Positions 8,378 through 15,797 of a stretch of 42,774 nt of DNA are shown here, piece by piece. The number at the start of each line of letters is the position of its first letter. Position 1 is the stretch's first letter. The DNA is from Euryarchaeota archaeon UBA102. Lineage in GTDB: Archaea; Thermoplasmatota; Poseidoniia; MGIII; CG-Epi1. Where the stretch lies: assembly GCA_002509225.1 (NCBI GenBank), contig DAHL01000002.1:37635-80408 (forward strand). The letters run 5' to 3'. Position numbers and translations under genes: made by a program. Under the pieces are notes generated by a model that worked only from the letters and a program-made list of their open reading frames with translations, had not been told where the DNA came from and made no database searches.

Positions 8378-8397
8378 GACATATGTCTATATATGTC
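8378..8397. promoter_or_regulatory. Tandem palindromic sites upstream of RHH gene (candidate operator)
   Basis: GACATATGTC at 8378-8387 is immediately followed by TATATATGTC at 8388-8397, giving two half-related sites spaced 10 bp, one helical turn. They lie between the 5' end of the RHH gene and the 3' end of the flavin-reductase-like gene, 48 nt or more upstream of the RHH start. Confidence 0.5.
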
Positions 8398-8409
8398 TTT
8401 TATGTTTAT

Positions 8410-8901
8410 TTATTTATTTTCGGTGAATTTTCCTATCTTACTCTTATAATACACTAGACCTTCATTTCCTCGATCAAACTCTCCATTTTCCACTCTAGCT
8501 ACAAAAATTGTATGATCCCCTTCTACGTGCTGTGAAACAATTTCACATTCCATTCTCACAAGACAAGCATCTAACAAAGGAACTCCCATTTCCGTAACAG
8601 TATGTTTCTGTTCTTTAATCAATTCGTTCTTATCAACTTTAGAACTGGCAAAAGAATAGACTATCTCTTTTTGATTCTCATTACAGATATTAATTCCAAA
8701 TCTACCAGCATTTTGTAAACCTTTCAAACTGTATGCTGTATTATCAATACAAACAAGTACGAGAGGTGGCTCCATTGACACAGAGCAAAAACTAGCTACA
8801 GTTATTCCACCCATTTTTTTATTATCTAAATATGTAACAATTGTAACACCAGAAGAAAAACGTTTCATCATTGATTTGAATATTTCAGATGTTACAGCCA
8901 T
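8410..8901 (-). CDS. Flavin reductase-like domain protein (HpaC/DIM6 type)
   Basis: 163 aa, a single flavin reductase-like split-barrel domain. The N-terminus FKSMMKRFSSGVTIVTY is the classic opening, followed by GGITVASFCSVSMEPPLVLVC for flavin binding, then the SLKGLQNAGRFGINI segment and a C-terminal HTIFVARVENGE stretch. Members bind FMN or FAD and supply reduced flavin to oxygenases, or act as stand-alone reductases; the partner here is unknown, since no monooxygenase is nearby. A TATA-like TTTAAA at 8922-8927 lies 24 nt before the ATG, so it probably has its own leaderless transcript just downstream of tRNA-Gly. Confidence 0.87.
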   Translation of the reverse strand: MAVTSEIFKSMMKRFSSGVTIVTYLDNKKMGGITVASFCSVSMEPPLVLVCIDNTAYSLKGLQNAGRFGINICNENQKEIVYSFASSKVDKNELIKEQKHTVTEMGVPLLDACLVRMECEIVSQHVEGDHTIFVARVENGEFDRGNEGLVYYKSKIGKFTENK

Positions 8902-8921
8902 ACCTACCCAACAGTTTGTAG

Positions 8922-8927
8922 TTTAAA
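8922..8927 (-). promoter_or_regulatory. TATA-like box for flavin reductase-like gene
   Basis: TTTAAA in GATTTAAAC on the minus strand, centred 24 nt before the ATG at 8901 and about 20 nt after the tRNA 3' end. Confidence 0.45.
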
Positions 8928-8947
8928 TCTTTGACATGGTGTATTAA

Positions 8948-9023
8948 TGGTGCGGGCGCCGGGATTTGAACCCGGGTCACAAACTTGGCAAGCTTGAGTG
9001 ATACCAGGCTACACCACGCCCGC
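8948..9023 (-). tRNA. tRNA-Gly (anticodon GCC), CCA encoded
   Basis: 76 nt including an encoded CCA. Acceptor stem GCGGGCG pairs with CGCCCGC; D-stem GTG/CAC with loop containing GG; anticodon stem CAAGC/GTTTG with loop TTGCCAA, giving anticodon GCC; variable loop of 4; T-stem CCGGG/CCCGG with loop TTCAAAT; discriminator A. No intron. A TATA-like ATTATAAAG near 9048-9056 is about 29 nt upstream of the 5' end. Confidence 0.97.
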
Positions 9024-9047
9024 AGATAGAATACACCTAGTAAGATG

Positions 9048-9056
9048 ATTATAAAG
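9048..9056 (-). promoter_or_regulatory. TATA-like box for tRNA-Gly
   Basis: Reads CTTTATAAT on the minus strand, centred about 29 nt from the mature tRNA 5' end. The gene on the other side (ATG 9097) more likely uses a separate CTTTATCC near 9068-9075, 25 nt from its start. Confidence 0.55.
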
Positions 9057-9096
9057 TTGACCAAGTTACTTTATCCCTCTTCAATTAATCATTTAC

Positions 9097-10041
9097 ATGG
9101 AAGAAGAAAGCAAAGATTCATCTGCAGATTCTAACGAGAATCTATCCAATGAGTTACGCGGTAGTGAGTTCGCAGTCGCAGGTCTATTGTTCTGTTTTAT
9201 CTTTTCTCAATTAGTTGCTATGTTAATCGCACCTTCTTTTACAAAAGCCGAAGTACAAGCTTTCGATAACCCAGAAGATCCTGCTAATTCTTTCATCTAT
9301 CTACTTCTAATATTTGCATTTACGGCTATGGTTTTGTGGCTAAGTCGTAATAAACTAATCAAAATATTACACTCAATATTTCTCTTTGCAATAGCAACTA
9401 CATTCATATATGTATTCTATCCATTATTCTTTTATTTTGGTTATGAAAACAATATTGGGTACATAGCCGCATCAATTGTCGCTTTTTCTTTAACAGCCGT
9501 ATTATTATACTATCCTGAATGGTATATTGTTAACATTTCTGGAGTACTCTTATCCGCAGGCGTTGCTGCAATATTTGGCATCTCTTTCGGTTGGTGGCCT
9601 GCTATCATATTATTAACCTGTCTTGCAATCTATGATGCGTGGGCAGTATATCGGTCAGGCCATATGGTCGATCTCGCCGATTCTGTTTTGGATTTACGTA
9701 TACCGTTACTTTTAGTAATGCCAAAATCAAAAACGTATTCATTTTTAGAACATAAAAATCTTCACAAACAGTTAGAAGGCAAAAAAAAGCGCGAAGCAAT
9801 GTTCATGGGTTTAGGTGATATAATAATTCCGGGAACGTTAGTTGTTTCTTCTAAAATTAGTATGGGTTGGTCAGTAGGTTTAGGTGCATTATGTGGTTCT
9901 CTTATCGGGTTTATTATTCTAATGTCTTTCGTTTTGAAAGGTAAACCGCAAGCAGGATTGCCTCTTCTCAACGGAGGAGCAATCTTAGGTTTCTTCATTA
10001 TGGCATTTGTAACAGGAGGGTTAGATTGGAATGCCATCTGA
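9097..10041 (+). CDS. Presenilin/signal-peptide-peptidase-like intramembrane aspartyl protease
   Basis: 314 aa, about nine hydrophobic segments. The three diagnostic motifs of the presenilin/SPP (A22-like) family are present in order: YD in AIYDAWAV (catalytic D180), GLGD in MGLGDIII (catalytic D241), and a PAL-like GLPLL at residues 287-291 (family consensus PALP). The ends and spacing match archaeal presenilin homologues, which cleave within the membrane, typically remnant signal peptides or single-pass proteins. The substrate here is not known. A hydrophilic N-terminus of about 24 residues precedes the first TM. The 3' end overlaps the phosphoesterase gene by 11 nt, making a three-gene operon with the helicase. 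Confidence 0.85.
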   Translation: MEEESKDSSADSNENLSNELRGSEFAVAGLLFCFIFSQLVAMLIAPSFTKAEVQAFDNPEDPANSFIYLLLIFAFTAMVLWLSRNKLIKILHSIFLFAIATTFIYVFYPLFFYFGYENNIGYIAASIVAFSLTAVLLYYPEWYIVNISGVLLSAGVAAIFGISFGWWPAIILLTCLAIYDAWAVYRSGHMVDLADSVLDLRIPLLLVMPKSKTYSFLEHKNLHKQLEGKKKREAMFMGLGDIIIPGTLVVSSKISMGWSVGLGALCGSLIGFIILMSFVLKGKPQAGLPLLNGGAILGFFIMAFVTGGLDWNAI

Positions 10042-10786
10042 GGTTGATTTAATCCCTATTGTTAGCGAACCGGTTCTTCATTATCCGGCAGAGGAAGCTC
10101 TCATTGCTAGCGATTTACATTTCGGCATAGAGTCTGAAATGCTACGTTCAGGAATTTGGGTTCCTAATAGAAGTCAAAAACGAACCGAACGCATGCTTAA
10201 AATTATTAAAGATACGGGTGCGAAAAGTTTGATTTTGTTGGGCGATGTAAAACACAAAGTTCCATTTTCAAGTTTTCAAGAGAGGAAAGATTTGGATACC
10301 TTTTTTTCAGAAGTTTGTAATTTTGTAGACGTTTCAATTGTACCTGGAAACCATGACGGGGGTCTTCAAGATTTAGCCCCTTCTCAAGTCAATTTTTATC
10401 CTTCCGAAGGTTTTATCCTAGGGGGCGTTGGAATGCATCACGGTCATGCTTGGCCATCTAAAGATTTAATGGAATGCGATGTTTTGATAATGGGACATAA
10501 TCACCCAGTTCTTACTTTCAGAGATCGCGTTGGTAAATTACAGAAAGAACCATGTTGGGTCAGGGCTCCAATGATTTCGCATAAGCGTTACGATAATATT
10601 CCTAATACATTAATCATCCTTCCTGCATTTGCAGAATTAGCAGGCCGAGCAATCAATAAATCACCTTTATCTGGCTTAGGTCCTTTAATTAAAAATGGAT
10701 TAGTCGATTTGGAAAAAGCAAGAATCGAATCTTTAGAAGGTTTAGATTTCGGCGAATTAAAATACCTAACAGATTTAAAATTATGA
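10031..10786 (+). CDS. Calcineurin-like metallophosphoesterase (COG1407, PdeM-like)
   Basis: 251 aa. Metal-binding motifs of the calcineurin fold appear in order: SDLHFG, LLGDVKHKVP, VPGNHDGG, MHHGHAWP and MGHNHP. The EMLRSGIWVPNRSQ segment after motif I is characteristic of the COG1407 group, which in bacteria and archaea commonly neighbours Lhr-type helicases (in bacteria the 'ligase-associated' PdeM). Here it overlaps the presenilin-like gene by 11 nt and the Lhr helicase start by 4 nt (ATGA), which supports a DNA-repair role. Direct substrate unknown; nuclease or phosphodiesterase activity is inferred from family. Confidence 0.88.
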   Translation: MPSEVDLIPIVSEPVLHYPAEEALIASDLHFGIESEMLRSGIWVPNRSQKRTERMLKIIKDTGAKSLILLGDVKHKVPFSSFQERKDLDTFFSEVCNFVDVSIVPGNHDGGLQDLAPSQVNFYPSEGFILGGVGMHHGHAWPSKDLMECDVLIMGHNHPVLTFRDRVGKLQKEPCWVRAPMISHKRYDNIPNTLIILPAFAELAGRAINKSPLSGLGPLIKNGLVDLEKARIESLEGLDFGELKYLTDLKL

Positions 10787-13467
10787 AATTAGAACAATCT
10801 TTAGCGAAAGCTTTAGCCAAGAGAGGTTTAGATAAACCAACACCAGCACAAGAAGAAGCATGGCCCAGTATTTCTTCAGGAAAAAACGTTTTACTAATAG
10901 CACCAACAGGTGTAGGTAAAACAGAAGCTGCAGCTATACCATTTTTAAATAAAATCATTACTTCCAAACCAACTCCGATATCTCTGTTATACATCACACC
11001 ACTCCGTGCCTTGAATCGAGATATGTTACGCAGACTTAGTGATCTTGGTGATGATTTAGGTATTGATGTCGCAGTTAGACATGGAGACACATCCCAAAAA
11101 GAAAGAAACAGACAATCAAAAAATCCACCAACTGTTTTGGTAACCACTCCAGAAACTCTTCAGGTGATGCTTTCAGGGAAAAATCTTCGCACTCATCTTT
11201 CAGAAGTTAATGCAGTAGTAATCGATGAAGTTCATGAATTAGCTTCAAGTGAACGGGGCTCACAACTTTCAATCGCTTTAGAAAGGCTAGCAATTCTTAG
11301 CGGTGATTTTCAACGAGTAGGACTGAGTGCTACAGTCGGCACTCCAAAATCTATCGCTAATTTTTTGGGAGGGGATAGGGCCGTAGAAATTATTTCTCCT
11401 AAAATTCCTAGAAAAATGGATCTCAAAGTAGTTTCTCCAGAACCAGAAGAATTAGATAATAAATTAGTTAGTGAATTGTATTGGGAACCTCAAAGAATTG
11501 CAAGCCTTAGGTATTGTTCCAGTTTAGCTAAAGAAGGTCCAACACTACTTTTTGTGAATACACGTGATACTGCAGAAGCATTAGGCGTTCGATGGAAAAT
11601 GTGGGATGAAGATTATCCACTTCAAGTTCATCACGGTTCTCTGAGTAAACAAGTCAGAGTTGAAGCTGAAGAATCATACAAAGACGGAATAGTTGAAACT
11701 TTAATTTGCACATCATCTTTAGAATTAGGTATCGATGTCGGAGATACTGCAATTGTTTTACAATATAATTCTCCTAAAGACCCCTCTAGGATGAGTCAAA
11801 GACTTGGTCGTTCAGGTCATAAAATAGGAAAAATCGCTAAAGGGCGTTTAGTCTCTACAACTCCAGATGAAATATTGGAATCATCTGTTATAGCCAAGAG
11901 AACACTTGAAGGTAAACTTGAACCTTCTCGAATTAGAAAAAATCCAATTTCTGCTCTTGCAAATCAAATAATTTCTTGGGCAGTGTGTGATAAACAACTG
12001 TCCAAGGTTGATGTTTACAATGCTATAATTCGTGCCTATCCATTCAGAGATTTCAGCACAGATGATTTCGACTCACTTTTGACTTTTTTAGTAGAAGTGA
12101 AACAGATACGTTTACAAGATGATTTAATTTCTCAAGGAGCCCGATCACGAATTTATTTTCATGGAAATTTGTCTTTAATTCCAGATGAAATAACGAAATC
12201 AGTCAAGGATGTTTCCACTCAGAAAATAATAGGTCGTTTGGATGAACGCTTTACTATTGATTTGAAGGCGGGAGATAAAATAATTTTCAGAGGTTCTCCT
12301 TGGGTAATTTTAGATACAGATGAGGAAGTTTCCGTAGCTCCTTCAAAATCTATAGGTGAATTGCCACGTTGGATAGGGGAGGACATCCCGGTTCCTTATT
12401 CTATTGCTCAAGAGGCTAGTTCTAGATTGTCAAATCACAATTGGGAAAAATTACCACTGTCAAACGATGCTCAAAATTCTCTCAATAAATATAGGCAAGA
12501 AATTGAAGATTCAGGCGTTATTCCATCACCCTCTTGTGCTACATTAGAAAAACACGATCATCTAATAGTTTTACAATATCCAGGAGGAACAAGACTTAAT
12601 CGTACTATAGGATTATTACTCTCTTCCTTGTTAACTTCCAGGTGTGGTGATTCTGTAGGTTTTCAATCAGACCCTTATAGAATTCTATTAGATTTACCTA
12701 GGGGCTATGGCCTTTCTTATGTAGAAAATCAAATCAAAGAATTAAAACCAGGTGTTTCACAATTATTGAGATTATTGATAATGCGTAGTAACCTTATCAA
12801 ACCACAATTACTTTTTGCAGCTCGAAAAATGGGAGCAATTTCTCCTGAAATAGAATTGGGCCATTTCGGTTTTACTAGAATGTTAGAAGCATATCGGGAT
12901 AGTCCTCTTTTTACAGAAGCTGTAGAACGTTTGTTATTCAATCATTTAGATGAAAACCTTTTAGAAACTTTCATAGATGATTTATCATCAGGTAAGATTA
13001 TTCTTCAAAAGTCAAATCCAACTATTTACGGTTCTGCAGGTTTAGATCCATACAAAGATTATCTTAAGCCACCAAAACCAAGTTCTGAAATAATAGAAGC
13101 AGTTAAGGGGAGACTCAAAAGAAGTACTCTATCTTTAGTTTGTCTTAATTGTAAAAATGAACGTAAACGTACTGTAAGTGCATTAAGAACTACTGACTTG
13201 AAATGTCCTAAATGTCAAAGTAAAATGATAGGAACTTTTCATCCAATGGAATTGGAAAGAGGAGTTTCTAATAAGAAATTACTCAAATCTTCAAGCTTAA
13301 CTAATACATATGGTCTAAAGGCAGCATTGGTCATGGCTGGGCGTGGGGTTGGGCCTGAGACTGCAGGACGCATTCTACGTCGTCCTTCGAGAAATGAAGG
13401 AGATTTAGTTAGACACATTATGGATGCCGAAATAACATTCGCTAGAACCAGACGTTTTTGGAATTAA
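10783..13467 (+). CDS. Lhr-type DEAD/DEAH superfamily 2 helicase
   Basis: 894 aa. N-terminal RecA domain with Q-like KPTPAQEEAWP, motif I APTGVGKTEAA (about residues 40-50), Ia TPLRALNRDM, DEVHEL box (about 148-153) and SAT in LSATVGTP. Second RecA domain with LFVNTRDTAE, HHGSLSK, TSSLELGIDVG and motif VI QRLGRSGHK. The C-terminal region has the Lhr-type winged-helix/beta part and a zinc finger with two CxxC pairs (VCLNCKN and KCPKCQS) near residues 787-812. Lhr proteins unwind DNA or RNA-DNA hybrids and are linked to repair. The start ATG overlaps the phosphoesterase stop (ATGA), so the two are translationally coupled. Confidence 0.92.
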   Translation: MKLEQSLAKALAKRGLDKPTPAQEEAWPSISSGKNVLLIAPTGVGKTEAAAIPFLNKIITSKPTPISLLYITPLRALNRDMLRRLSDLGDDLGIDVAVRHGDTSQKERNRQSKNPPTVLVTTPETLQVMLSGKNLRTHLSEVNAVVIDEVHELASSERGSQLSIALERLAILSGDFQRVGLSATVGTPKSIANFLGGDRAVEIISPKIPRKMDLKVVSPEPEELDNKLVSELYWEPQRIASLRYCSSLAKEGPTLLFVNTRDTAEALGVRWKMWDEDYPLQVHHGSLSKQVRVEAEESYKDGIVETLICTSSLELGIDVGDTAIVLQYNSPKDPSRMSQRLGRSGHKIGKIAKGRLVSTTPDEILESSVIAKRTLEGKLEPSRIRKNPISALANQIISWAVCDKQLSKVDVYNAIIRAYPFRDFSTDDFDSLLTFLVEVKQIRLQDDLISQGARSRIYFHGNLSLIPDEITKSVKDVSTQKIIGRLDERFTIDLKAGDKIIFRGSPWVILDTDEEVSVAPSKSIGELPRWIGEDIPVPYSIAQEASSRLSNHNWEKLPLSNDAQNSLNKYRQEIEDSGVIPSPSCATLEKHDHLIVLQYPGGTRLNRTIGLLLSSLLTSRCGDSVGFQSDPYRILLDLPRGYGLSYVENQIKELKPGVSQLLRLLIMRSNLIKPQLLFAARKMGAISPEIELGHFGFTRMLEAYRDSPLFTEAVERLLFNHLDENLLETFIDDLSSGKIILQKSNPTIYGSAGLDPYKDYLKPPKPSSEIIEAVKGRLKRSTLSLVCLNCKNERKRTVSALRTTDLKCPKCQSKMIGTFHPMELERGVSNKKLLKSSSLTNTYGLKAALVMAGRGVGPETAGRILRRPSRNEGDLVRHIMDAEITFARTRRFWN

Positions 13468-13506
13468 CATACCCCAATCCGTTAATTCTCTAATCTCTCG
13501 CTTATT

Positions 13507-14595
13507 GTGACTTCAAATTCAGACGAAAGATATTCGCGTCAGATCAAACTTCCTGAAATAGGTAGAAAAGGCCAGTCTAAATTAAAAAAATCGAAAGTTT
13601 TAGTCATTGGTCTCGGAGGTCTAGGGTGTCCATCTTCACAATATTTAGCGTCTGCAGGCGTAGGTGATATTTTGCTCGTTGATGGTGATAAAATCGAATT
13701 TAGTAATATGCATCGACAACCACTTTTCAAAGAGTCAGATATAGGAAAGTTCAAAGCCGAAACATCTGCTAATGCACTATCTAAACTCAATTCAGATATC
13801 ACCATTAATTTTCTGAATGAATATTTATCTGAATCTAATGCACAAAATTTGATATCTAATGTAGATATTGTAGTGGATGGTACTGATAATATAGAAACTA
13901 GATATATCATCAATAAATTTTGTTCATCAATGAAAAAACCATGGGTGCACGGTTCCCTTAGAAGATTCAATGGTCAAGTGGCTTTTTTTCATCCAAATAG
14001 TTCTTGTTATGGCTGTTTGTATCCTAATCCACCTTCACCAGATTCTATCGAAGATTGTTCTCTTACTGGCGTAATAGGGGCAGTTCCAGGAGTTATAGGT
14101 TCTTTAGAAGCTTTGAAAACTATCATGTTTTTATCTGGTAACGGGCCAGAAACAAGCCAATTGTTATTTTTCGACGGTCATAAGGGAACAACAAAAGAAA
14201 TCATCATAACTCAGGATTCTAATTGTAATTTTTGCGGAAACTCAGAAATATTAAGTCAAAAAAAAGCTATTTCTTTGTCTCAACATTTATCACCAGAAGA
14301 GCTTAATGTTTTATTAAAATCTTCAAATCCACCTTTATTAATAGATGTTCGAGAAAAAAACGAACGAATCATTTCAAAAATAGATGCTGATGATGTCCAT
14401 ATTCCGATGAGAGAAATCACAAATTCAATGGAGAAAATACCCAAAGATGGCAATATTGTTATTTATTGTCATATCGGACTCCGTTCTCATTCTGCAAGTG
14501 AGTGGTTAAAATCACAGAATATATCTTCAAGTACATTAATTGGTGGAATAGATTCTTGGTCTTTAAAAGTCGATTCGAACGTACTCAGATATTAG
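13507..14595 (+). CDS. MoeB/ThiF-type E1-like adenylyltransferase fused to rhodanese
   Basis: 362 aa. Residues 1-250 are an E1-like domain: ERYSRQIKLPEIG start, nucleotide loop GLGGLGCP, NMHRQPLF, DGTDNIETR, Zn-binding pairs SCYGC and NCNFC, and a candidate catalytic Cys C184 in EDCSLTGVIG. Residues about 265-362 are a rhodanese domain (LLIDVREKNER start, active Cys C321 in YCHIGLRS). The layout is that of eukaryotic MOCS3/Uba4 and some bacterial MoeBR proteins, which adenylate a ubiquitin-like carrier and then load it with sulfur for molybdopterin or tRNA thiolation. No carrier protein (MoaD/SAMP) is nearby. Start GTG at 13507; the 3' end overlaps the convergent gene by 4 nt. Confidence 0.9.
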   Translation: MTSNSDERYSRQIKLPEIGRKGQSKLKKSKVLVIGLGGLGCPSSQYLASAGVGDILLVDGDKIEFSNMHRQPLFKESDIGKFKAETSANALSKLNSDITINFLNEYLSESNAQNLISNVDIVVDGTDNIETRYIINKFCSSMKKPWVHGSLRRFNGQVAFFHPNSSCYGCLYPNPPSPDSIEDCSLTGVIGAVPGVIGSLEALKTIMFLSGNGPETSQLLFFDGHKGTTKEIIITQDSNCNFCGNSEILSQKKAISLSQHLSPEELNVLLKSSNPPLLIDVREKNERIISKIDADDVHIPMREITNSMEKIPKDGNIVIYCHIGLRSHSASEWLKSQNISSSTLIGGIDSWSLKVDSNVLRY

Positions 14596-15014
14596 ATTGT
14601 TTTCCAGATTAAATCTACGGCTTCTCCAGTCTTTTTTATTACTTCATCCATTTCATTCGTCTTTGTAAGTCCTATTGCTGTAGAAATCTTCATTATCGAT
14701 ATATGTCCAACGATAATTTCTCCATCATCCTCATAGACTACAAAACTACATGGAAATAGAAGTCCATTAAGTTTCGATACATCAAGTGCCATTTTAGCAA
14801 ATTCAGGCGAACAGGCAAGTATCATACTATATTTCGGATAATTATTCAATCCTAATTTAGTTTCTATAATCTCATCTACAGATTTTACGAGCATAACATT
14901 GAATCCTCCCTCAATCACTCGTTTTTCAACGTATTTTACTGCACTTTCAAAATCCAAATCTATTTTTTTCTCTAGAAAATCAATATTATTCAAGACCCAA
15001 CTCCCTTCGATCAA
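14592..15014 (-). CDS. DUF302-family protein
   Basis: 140 aa in the longest form. It has the DUF302 layout: a start such as DFESAVKYVEKRVIEGGFNVM, the LGLNNYPKYSMILACSPEFAKMAL core and the LFPCSFVVYEDDGEIIVGH strand pair. Function of the family is unknown; some members are fused to redox or heme proteins. Two starts are possible, TTG at 15014 or TTG at 14993; the latter is preceded by GGGAG at about 7 nt and overlaps the upstream stop (TTGAATAA). Either way it overlaps the CDIN1-like gene and is probably co-translated with it. It is convergent with the MoeB-rhodanese gene. Confidence 0.78.
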   Translation of the reverse strand: MIEGSWVLNNIDFLEKKIDLDFESAVKYVEKRVIEGGFNVMLVKSVDEIIETKLGLNNYPKYSMILACSPEFAKMALDVSKLNGLLFPCSFVVYEDDGEIIVGHISIMKISTAIGLTKTNEMDEVIKKTGEAVDLIWKTI

Positions 15015-15753
15015 CTATCTCATATCTATCCTTTTTCAAACTATCTAAATATCCATACCAATAAACAAGCAATCCCTCTCCATATAATTCCACATATTGT
15101 GAAATTTGCCCCTTATGATTTTTTCTGTGCACATAATGTTCCCCAAAACTAGCTTTAGATTCAATCCAATTGTATTTGTCTCCATGCCATATAAGGGGTT
15201 CAACAAGTAAAAAGTCAGGCGTTTTTCCTTCAACCGTTCCATCTTTTAGTTCATTTTCAGTAAAGTATTCTTTATTTTCTCCATCAAGCCATACTGCTAT
15301 TTTATCTTCTCTTCTTCCACCTTCAGCTGCTTGTTTATCATGAGAAATGGGAGTGTATAACTCATCTCTTTCCATTACTTCTTTCAATTCTTTTCTAAGT
15401 CTCGGTTTTTCAATTCTTGTGGGGTCTTTCAATATATCCTTTGTTCTCTTTTTAGAATAACCCATATGCATCAATAAAAAATTAGCTAAAAGAGCTGGAG
15501 GAAAATCTAATTTCAGAGCCAAGTCTGAGATGGTCACTCCCTTTTTCCAATTTCGTAAATGTTTATTTGCTCTGTCTTTTACTTTGTAATAATTTCTTAT
15601 AGATTTTCTTTGTAAATATTGCGATCTTATTGCTCTTACTGTTTCATAGGGAGTTCCAACTATTTCAGCAACCTTTTCCACATTGTCATGCACTCCATAT
15701 CCGGGCGTCTTCTGAATTTCATCTATTATTTTGTCGTATTCTGAATCTTTCAC
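14986..15753 (-). CDS. CDIN1/C15orf41-like protein with TPD motif (PD-ExK nuclease-like)
   Basis: 255 aa. The N-terminal half is helical with two HTH-like segments (VEKVAEIVGTPYETVRAI and VTISDLALKLDFPPAL). The C-terminal half carries the TPD motif GKTPDFLL at residues 178-180, then WIESKASFG (E198, K200), then QYVELYGEGLLVYWYGY. This is the layout of the TPD family (Pfam TPD), whose eukaryotic member CDIN1 is mutated in congenital dyserythropoietic anaemia type I and is predicted to be a Holliday-junction-resolvase-like nuclease. PD180...E198xK200 is a complete PD-(D/E)xK signature. Start GTG at 15753; it diverges from the M24 peptidase over 44 nt. Substrate unknown. Confidence 0.83.
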   Translation of the reverse strand: MKDSEYDKIIDEIQKTPGYGVHDNVEKVAEIVGTPYETVRAIRSQYLQRKSIRNYYKVKDRANKHLRNWKKGVTISDLALKLDFPPALLANFLLMHMGYSKKRTKDILKDPTRIEKPRLRKELKEVMERDELYTPISHDKQAAEGGRREDKIAVWLDGENKEYFTENELKDGTVEGKTPDFLLVEPLIWHGDKYNWIESKASFGEHYVHRKNHKGQISQYVELYGEGLLVYWYGYLDSLKKDRYEIVDRRELGLE

Positions 15754-15770
15754 ACAGGGACATTAACTCT

Positions 15771-15780
15771 TATTAATAAA
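15771..15780. promoter_or_regulatory. Shared TATA-like box between CDIN1-like and M24 genes
   Basis: TATTAATAAA is close to a palindrome (TTTATTAATA on minus). Its centre near 15775 is 22 nt from the minus GTG at 15753 and 23 nt from the plus ATG at 15798. It is the only strong TATA-like element in the 44-nt gap. Confidence 0.5.
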
Positions 15781-15797
15781 ATGCACAGGGTGTTTCT

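Noticed and set aside
8900..9100. tRNA gene as an integration site for a mobile element
   Set aside because: There is no integrase and no repeat of the tRNA 3' end in the flanks I read; genes on both sides are housekeeping-like.
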